The notes beneath the pieces are model-generated. The model was not told the DNA's origin. It saw only the letters and a program-made list of their open reading frames with translations, and ran no database searches. 64,000 nucleotides of DNA from the NCBI GenBank assembly GCA_965243755.1, contig CBDEVW010000002.1, positions 372,001-436,000 of the forward strand, written 5' to 3'. This document shows, piece after piece, positions 59,217-64,000 of this stretch (position 1 is the first letter of the stretch; each line of letters opens with the position of its first letter). A program made the position numbers and the translations under genes. Origin of the DNA: JANSWY01 sp965243755 (GTDB lineage: Bacteria; Bacteroidota; Bacteroidia; Cytophagales; Cyclobacteriaceae).

Positions 59217-60248
59217 TCATGGGTTGGCATATTCAAGAAATAATGCCAGGCTGCCATTGATAAAACCGGATGCGGCTAATTCGGCTCCTTGAATGTATTT
59301 AGATGCATCGCATTCTACCCGTTGCATGTTCTTTACCTCCAGATTTGATGGGCTAAAAACCCTGATTGCACCCATGTCCGAACCCCAGTGATCAACATCA
59401 GCGGCCTGTGAGGCTTTGTATTTTTTTTCATTGTCAAATACTCCTGTTATGGGCACATCTTTTTTAATTGTGTACACCCCCTGTGCCAGATTGGAGTAGT
59501 AAAAGGCCACCTGAGTTGGAACATATTCACCACTCATGCTGCCGGTTTGCACATAAATTCCCGGAGTTAGTCTGTAATTGGCCCGCGCAACTACTTTGGC
59601 AACCCCGCCGACCATTTTGGTCAAACTTTTACTTGCTCCAGACTCGGCATCTTCAAATACCGGGATGTTTAATTTCACGATGCTTACAATGGCATTGTCA
59701 AGTTGCTTGGAGAGCTTAATAATTTGATTGTAATAGAAGGCACTTGTTTTTGCTCTACCTTTTTTGATTTTCTGTTTGTAATAGCTAAATCCGGTAGGTG
59801 TTGTCTGAATATAGCCCGGATTTTGAGCCTGGCTTGGAGTACCTCCGGTAAGTTTTGTCCAGTCAGCGTAAAGGTCAGTTTTGCCAGCATCCTCAGGGGT
59901 GATTACCTCAAAGCCTGCATCCTTCAATTGTGAAATGTATTCGTTATACATTTTATCAGTATTTTCCTGAAGTAAATTCTCATCGATACCGGGAACACCA
60001 AGGAGCAGTGTGGCAGTGGCATCACCACGGTAGCTTCCGCCAATTTGCCGGCCGCCCTGAGCAGTCTCTGAAAAATTAGCCATCAACTGATAATTGATTT
60101 CAAACTCCGCAACGTAGATTTTCTTAGGTGCCTTTTTAAGTTTCTTTTCACCATATCCATTGCTTTTAATTTCCAATTCCTCCAATTGTTGAGCACTCAA
60201 AGTGGAAACCCCAAGGAGGATGAGTGTGAAAGTGAATAATTGTTTCAT
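59217..60248 (-). CDS. Hypothetical exported protein
   Basis: A 343-residue protein with a signal peptide (to about 20, TLSAQ). The mature part begins with a Lys-rich stretch (KSNGYGEKKLKKAPKKIYVAE), then IYVAEFEINYQLMANFS, a Gly/Ser-rich loop, and a beta-rich second half (TKMVGGVAKVVARANYRL; YVQTGSMSGEYVPTQVAFYYS). I know no family by sequence; exported proteins with this start (KKIYVAEFEINYQL) recur in Bacteroidota. No catalytic motif is seen. Confidence 0.65.
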   Translation of the reverse strand: MKQLFTFTLILLGVSTLSAQQLEELEIKSNGYGEKKLKKAPKKIYVAEFEINYQLMANFSETAQGGRQIGGSYRGDATATLLLGVPGIDENLLQENTDKMYNEYISQLKDAGFEVITPEDAGKTDLYADWTKLTGGTPSQAQNPGYIQTTPTGFSYYKQKIKKGRAKTSAFYYNQIIKLSKQLDNAIVSIVKLNIPVFEDAESGASKSLTKMVGGVAKVVARANYRLTPGIYVQTGSMSGEYVPTQVAFYYSNLAQGVYTIKKDVPITGVFDNEKKYKASQAADVDHWGSDMGAIRVFSPSNLEVKNMQRVECDASKYIQGAELAASGFINGSLALFLEYANP

Positions 60249-60377
60249 ATCTAAATGTGTGTTTTAGTTTTAGGCTAAGTTCAGCATTTAGATAAGGTCA
60301 GATTAAGCGTGGTGTACGGCATTTTAATATACCGTGATTCCCTGATATGGCAAATCTGAATATTGGTTGTGGGTTGA

Positions 60378-60995
60378 TCAAATTAAGTTATTGGCATAGG
60401 CAAATTTGATAAGGCCTACCAAATTGTGTGTTTTGGTTTTCCTGAAGATGTTTTTGCGATGTGTCTCTACCGTACGCTCAGAGATAAATAACTCCTCAGC
60501 GATTTGTTTGTTGGTCTTTTCCATAGAGATCAGTTTGAGAATTTCGCGTTCCCGAGAGGTTAACAGCTTCGTCTCTTCCTGCCCATGCAAACCTGACATT
60601 AGCATGCGATTGATTTCACTGCTCAGATATACTTTTCCATTTTTTACAGCGGTCACTGCATTGATCAGTTCTTCATGAGAGTCTTTTTTGAGAATGTAGC
60701 CATCTACCCCTTCCTTCAGGATTTCTTTCACCAGGTGGGCTTCATCATGCATACTAAGTACAATAACTTTCATGTGTGGGTATTTGCGCTTTACTTTTTG
60801 AACTAGCGCCAAACCGTCAGAATCGGGTAAATTGAAATCAGTGATCAGCAAGTCTACCTTGGTTCTTGTCAATTGATCTAAGGTATCCTGCACCGTACCT
60901 GCAGTACCGACAATTTCAAGTTCACTCTCTTGCTTCAGGATATTGACCAAACCGTCCAGTAAGATGGCATGGTCATCTGTAAGAAATATTTTCAT
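60378..60995 (-). CDS. NarL/FixJ-family response regulator
   Basis: From ATG 60995 the protein has 205 residues; an ORF extension to 61115 is likely noncoding. The receiver domain (about 1-120) begins MKIFLTDDHAILLDGL with D7/D8 acidic pocket, phosphoacceptor D53 in LLITDFNLPDSDG, and K in the ILKKDSHEE loop. The LuxR HTH (about 140-205) reads LTSREREILKLISMEKTNKQ and SERTVETHRKNIF. Its class of partner is a HisKA_3 kinase, such as the one at 8709, but they lie about 50 kb apart. Confidence 0.9.
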   Translation of the reverse strand: MKIFLTDDHAILLDGLVNILKQESELEIVGTAGTVQDTLDQLTRTKVDLLITDFNLPDSDGLALVQKVKRKYPHMKVIVLSMHDEAHLVKEILKEGVDGYILKKDSHEELINAVTAVKNGKVYLSSEINRMLMSGLHGQEETKLLTSREREILKLISMEKTNKQIAEELFISERTVETHRKNIFRKTKTHNLVGLIKFAYANNLI

Positions 60996-61142
60996 CGAGT
61001 TGTTGCGATCTCTTTTTCCGATGAAAGATAATAAATTCATGGGGCTAATGTAGGAATCCCAATAGGCTAATGAAATACCGTGACAATGGTATTTTTCTGA
61101 ATACAGTTGGTTCATTGCTTTTTTAATCTAATTGATGTTTGC

Positions 61143-61150
61143 TAGTTTTG
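61143..61150 (+). promoter_or_regulatory. TAnnTTTG element upstream of the 61192 gene
   Basis: TAGTTTTG at 61143-61150 matches the -7 box exactly; predicted start near 61157, 35 bases before ATG 61192. A TTG at 61115 lies 25 bases upstream, longer than usual. Confidence 0.35.
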
Positions 61151-61191
61151 CCAATTAACTATCGTATTGGTCATCAATACTCTAAACTGTC

Positions 61192-62382
61192 ATGCACAAA
61201 TTTTACACTTTTCTTTTAGCTGGTTTGCTTTATTCCCTATCAGCATTGGCACAACATGAATACCGGCCAGGTTTTATAGTAAACTTACAAGGAGATACAA
61301 TCAATTATGAAATTGAATTTAAAGATCACCCAAGTCAATTTAATTTTTGCAAAGCAAAGGTTGACGGATCTGTTCAGGAGTTTACTGCTGATCATATACT
61401 TGCTTATGGTATTTATGATGCCAAACGGGTCTATCAGGCCGGCATTGTGGATGATAAGTTTGTAAAAGTTTTGGTTATAGGAGCATTAAACCTTTACAAA
61501 ACAGATGATGGCTTTTTAGTAGAAAAAGAGGGCAAACAGTTTTCGCTTGAAAATACTTTCAAAGACATTTCAGACGCAAGAAATACTAACCAAAGAAGTC
61601 AGAAGTGGAAAGGTACTTTCGCCTACCTTATTTCTGATTGTTCTGCGACATCAAAATCTGATTCACAGATAAAATTTAATGAAAATAGCCTTACCAGGCT
61701 TGCTGCAAAATATAATGATTGCAGGGGTGTGGATTATGAGAAATATTTGAGCGATAAAAAGACCTCTTTTGTTGTTGGGGTTGTTGGAAGCCAGGTTTTT
61801 ACCAATTTGAAAACGATTGACGATTTAGGCAGGTATACCTGGTTGAGTAACAATTATAAATTTAACGGCCCCTCATATGGGATGCAATTAACCATGTCTT
61901 CTGCAAATAAATATAGCAGAATGGCTTTGTGTCTGGGTATCAGATATTATTCCGGAAGTGTTGAAGAATTTGTATATAATGACAATGGGTCGTCTTTTAA
62001 TAGTCATGATGTTTCAATTTCATTTGAAGCGCTTACATTCCCCTTTTCAATGCGATATGCAATGCCAGTAAAAATCGTCGAGCCCTATATTCAATTAGGT
62101 TTTCATGTAAATCACCTCATGAGTTCTTCTACCTATAGGGAATCGATTAATACCGTAAGCTCCGGAACGGAAAACTCTGAAGGCACAGCATTTATATTTC
62201 GTAAAGTTGTTTTTGGCCCTTTGGCGGAGGCGGGGCTTCATAAATCACTGGGTAACTTTGACCTTACTTTATCAGGAAGGCTTTCTTCAACCTCAGCATT
62301 TGTCAAAGAATCATCTGTAATCAGGGAATCCTCTATCTACCGAACCGAGTTTTCACTAATGGTTGGAAGAAGGATCAATTAA
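61192..62382 (+). CDS. Hypothetical exported surface protein A (outer-membrane beta-barrel-like)
   Basis: A 396-residue protein with a signal peptide (to about 20, ALAQ), a first domain of about 120 residues (VNLQGDTINYEIEFKDHPSQ; LAYGIYDAKRVYQAG; KVLVIGALNLYKTDDGFLVE), a Cys-containing link (DCSATSK, DCRGVDYEKYL) and a C-terminal beta-barrel-like domain (about 190-396; SYGMQLTMSSAN, PYIQLGFHVNHL, FSLMVGRRI). The first domain, with GD-T near its start and a YG-I mid-motif, is a common Bacteroidota surface-protein head. It is a paralogue of the next gene and probably leads the operon. Confidence 0.65.
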   Translation: MHKFYTFLLAGLLYSLSALAQHEYRPGFIVNLQGDTINYEIEFKDHPSQFNFCKAKVDGSVQEFTADHILAYGIYDAKRVYQAGIVDDKFVKVLVIGALNLYKTDDGFLVEKEGKQFSLENTFKDISDARNTNQRSQKWKGTFAYLISDCSATSKSDSQIKFNENSLTRLAAKYNDCRGVDYEKYLSDKKTSFVVGVVGSQVFTNLKTIDDLGRYTWLSNNYKFNGPSYGMQLTMSSANKYSRMALCLGIRYYSGSVEEFVYNDNGSSFNSHDVSISFEALTFPFSMRYAMPVKIVEPYIQLGFHVNHLMSSSTYRESINTVSSGTENSEGTAFIFRKVVFGPLAEAGLHKSLGNFDLTLSGRLSSTSAFVKESSVIRESSIYRTEFSLMVGRRIN

Positions 62383-62413
62383 AAAATAATGTCAATACTC
62401 CAATCATTTTCTT

Positions 62414-63535
62414 ATGTTATCCAGGATTATTATCACTACTTCCTTCATTCTCTTTACATTCATTAATGTATTTTCACAAAGTCCGAATGTAGAGAAGGCC
62501 GCTTATATCGTGCTGCGTGATTCGACCTACAAACAAGGGGAAGTTACGTTCTTTGAGGACGAACCCAATGTGGTCATTTTCAAGTCAACAAAGGACGATC
62601 TTAGCCGGACATATTATGCCAGAGAAGTATTAGAAATTGGGTTGCCTGATGGAAGAAAGTATTTCTCAAGAACGGTAGATAATGATGGGACAAAAGAAGA
62701 TTTGTTTCTGAAAGTTCTGATTAACGGTAAACTTAACCTATTAACTATAGATGGTACTTTAATTGTTGAGTCTGACTCTGCAGCACAGTCTGTGTCCAGG
62801 AAAAATTACCAATCGGTGCTAAACCAATATTGTCTGCCATGCCAACCAGATTCCAGCTGCAACAGTGCCAGGTTCTCCAGACGCGAATTGAAGTTTTTTA
62901 TTAATAGATATAACGCTGGAGTTTGCAATAGCAAAAACGTTGTGGCCTATGGAGCTCAGATTAATTATACCATCAGTGAGATGACGTTGGACTTGGATGA
63001 AATAGTCACAATTTTTGATGAGTTTAAGCTTAACAATAGAAACGTGTCGGGCGCATTATTTTACGAAACATTTTGGGACAAAAAAGGCATAATCAGTTCA
63101 AGGATGGAACTGGGATTCGGTCATCAGGTGTATTTAGGGCTTCAGGAAGAGCCTTTAGCCTTTGCTGAAGAAATAATTATCGAAACCAACTTTATTTCGA
63201 TGAATTTAATCCCTAAAATTAATATTCCAGTTCGGAATATTACACCCTATTTTGGACTGGGAATGGGGTCACAACTGTTTTTGAATAGCAATTCGGAACA
63301 AATTGTTGTGCGACGACTTCAACGAATTGATGGATATACACAATATTTTCTGGAACGGAACAAGAACTTTACAGACATACCACAGGTTTGGCTTGGGTAC
63401 CTGGTAAGGACAGGAGTAAGTCTTAACGTGATAAAGTCTAAACCAACTTTTATTTCAGCTGAGTTCGGGAAATATCACTCAAAAAGAGATTACTCAACGT
63501 ATGGTTTTTCCTTTAATTTAAGTCAGTCCCTATGA
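62414..63535 (+). CDS. Hypothetical exported surface protein B, paralogue of A
   Basis: A 373-residue protein with a signal peptide (to about 22, VFSQ) and the same layout as its neighbour: head domain (AYIVLRDSTYKQGEVTFFED; KVLINGKLNLLTIDGTLIVE), a Cys-bearing link (CLPCQPDSSCNSARF) and a barrel-like domain (FETFWDKKGIISS; PYFGLGMGSQLF) ending in SLSQSL-type hydrophobic residues. It begins 31 bases after gene A, and its stop overlaps the next gene by 4 bases (ATGA). Gene duplication followed by divergence is likely. Confidence 0.65.
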   Translation: MLSRIIITTSFILFTFINVFSQSPNVEKAAYIVLRDSTYKQGEVTFFEDEPNVVIFKSTKDDLSRTYYAREVLEIGLPDGRKYFSRTVDNDGTKEDLFLKVLINGKLNLLTIDGTLIVESDSAAQSVSRKNYQSVLNQYCLPCQPDSSCNSARFSRRELKFFINRYNAGVCNSKNVVAYGAQINYTISEMTLDLDEIVTIFDEFKLNNRNVSGALFYETFWDKKGIISSRMELGFGHQVYLGLQEEPLAFAEEIIIETNFISMNLIPKINIPVRNITPYFGLGMGSQLFLNSNSEQIVVRRLQRIDGYTQYFLERNKNFTDIPQVWLGYLVRTGVSLNVIKSKPTFISAEFGKYHSKRDYSTYGFSFNLSQSL

Positions 63536-64000
63536 AAAAACTTGCTTCAATCATATTACTTTTAGTGGTAACGGGGTGTACTGACTCTTCTGAGTTTGGA
63601 GAAAGCCTTGGAATACCATTTATAACCACTTTGGAACCGATAATTGACACCACAGGTGTTGTCCTGAGAGCAAAAATTAATTATTTACCTGATCAGGAGG
63701 TGATTGATTTCGGTTTTATGTGGAATAGAGAGAGTTTTACTTATAAACACAGCTTAAAGCATGTAACAACTTTGGAAAATTTCGAATTAAAAATCCAAAG
63801 TGACCTTAGGCCAGGGAAACTCTATAATTATCAGCCCTATATAATTACAGAAGGAAATATTGTGGTTGCCGGCAATCTGGTGGAATTTGAGCCTATTGCG
63901 AGTTCAGCAAAGATCGAATTAATTGATTTTTTCCCAAAGGAAGGTTTTTTTGGCGATACGGTGACCATTGTCGGTCGTAACTTTTCAGCGGCTACTAATG
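63532..64000 (+). CDS. Lipoprotein with probable TIG/IPT domain, partial (3' end outside window)
   Basis: Starts with MKKLASIILLLVVTGC (lipobox Cys16) at ATG 63532, overlapping the stop of the preceding gene. The visible 156 residues include an Ig/Fn3-like region (ITTLEPIIDTTGVVLRAKIN; SDLRPGKLYNYQPYIITEG) and, at the end, IELIDFFPKEGFFGDTVTIV, the start of an IPT/TIG immunoglobulin-like domain. It is probably a cell-surface lipoprotein forming part of the same operon. The rest is outside the window. Confidence 0.75.
   Translation, partial: MKKLASIILLLVVTGCTDSSEFGESLGIPFITTLEPIIDTTGVVLRAKINYLPDQEVIDFGFMWNRESFTYKHSLKHVTTLENFELKIQSDLRPGKLYNYQPYIITEGNIVVAGNLVEFEPIASSAKIELIDFFPKEGFFGDTVTIVGRNFSAATN

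Noticed and set aside
1..64000. Mobile element, prophage or defence island
   Set aside because: No transposase, integrase, tRNA-linked repeat, restriction system or phage structural gene is seen; gene content and base composition look uniform.
1..64000. tRNA, rRNA or riboswitch
   Set aside because: I did not see cloverleaf-like or conserved RNA sequences in the intergenic gaps, though a covariance-model search was not possible here.

Overview
The window looks like chromosomal DNA of a free-living, probably aquatic member of the Bacteroidota, most likely Cytophagales-like. Direct signs are a C-terminal type IX secretion sorting domain on the alpha-amylase, many lipoproteins with a Cys lipobox, long TPR and 7TM sensor histidine kinases, several TAnnTTTG-type -7 promoter elements, and starts that mostly lack a Shine-Dalgarno sequence. 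I see no rRNA, tRNA, CRISPR array, transposase, integrase or phage gene. Coding density is high: no gene-free stretch exceeds 300 bases, and the longest (about 250-290 bases) lie upstream of divergent genes or precede single large genes.

Layout. 1-2,330: partial J-domain protein, Pmp3-type membrane peptide, MDR oxidoreductase, lipoprotein. 2,334-6,004: a GH114 lipoprotein divergent from a membrane class III nucleotide cyclase, then an alpha/beta hydrolase plus cyclase-family (PF04199) operon. 6,216-8,646: three overlapping genes for a Nudix-like regulator with an eroded Nudix box, an MFS transporter and a small membrane protein. 8,709-11,467: TPR histidine kinase plus lipoprotein. 11,464-18,976 (minus): thioredoxin, a voltage-gated-type channel with an unusual pore motif, a DUF1801 protein, a histidine kinase, and a MoxR / VWA / Crp-Fnr / AhpD-like / DoxX series. 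19,268-22,128: class A penicillin-binding protein and a convergent unknown gene. 22,307-25,578: YceI, outer-membrane porin, terminator, second YceI, SH3b protein.

25,641-29,745 is a starch module: a secreted plant-type GH13 alpha-amylase with three tandem starch-binding-like repeats and a T9SS tail, divergent from a membrane regulator that joins a periplasmic starch-binding-like domain, a 7TM block and a cytoplasmic AraC HTH. This is the most system-like part of the window: enzyme, sensor and regulator share one 250-base control region.

29,836-42,000: small exported proteins, a PqqB-like beta-lactamase-fold lipoprotein, DoxX protein, a PhnD-like receptor with a cytoplasmic coiled tail, thioesterase, MBL hydrolase, DUF1572 protein, an exported TPR-CHAT protease-like protein, and an ECF42-type sigma factor with its DGPF/YCII partner and an AHSA1 protein. 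42,156-53,756: 7TMR-DISM histidine kinase, OsmC, patatin, GH31 lipoprotein, subtilase, DgkA, YtoQ, TPR histidine kinase. 53,930-60,248: beta-lactamase-related lipoprotein, exported DJ-1/PfpI protein with a metal-binding head, GT25, GlxA-type regulator, an exported SFPD-repeat protein. 60,378-64,000: NarL-type response regulator and an operon of two paralogous surface proteins and a TIG-type lipoprotein cut by the window end.

Recurrent themes are envelope sensing (four sensor kinases, one response regulator, cyclase, ECF sigma, AraC and GlxA regulators, Crp/Fnr) and exported hydrolases. Convergent genes are packed tightly: three pairs share their stop codons in a 4-base overlap and two overlap by 14 and 34 bases.
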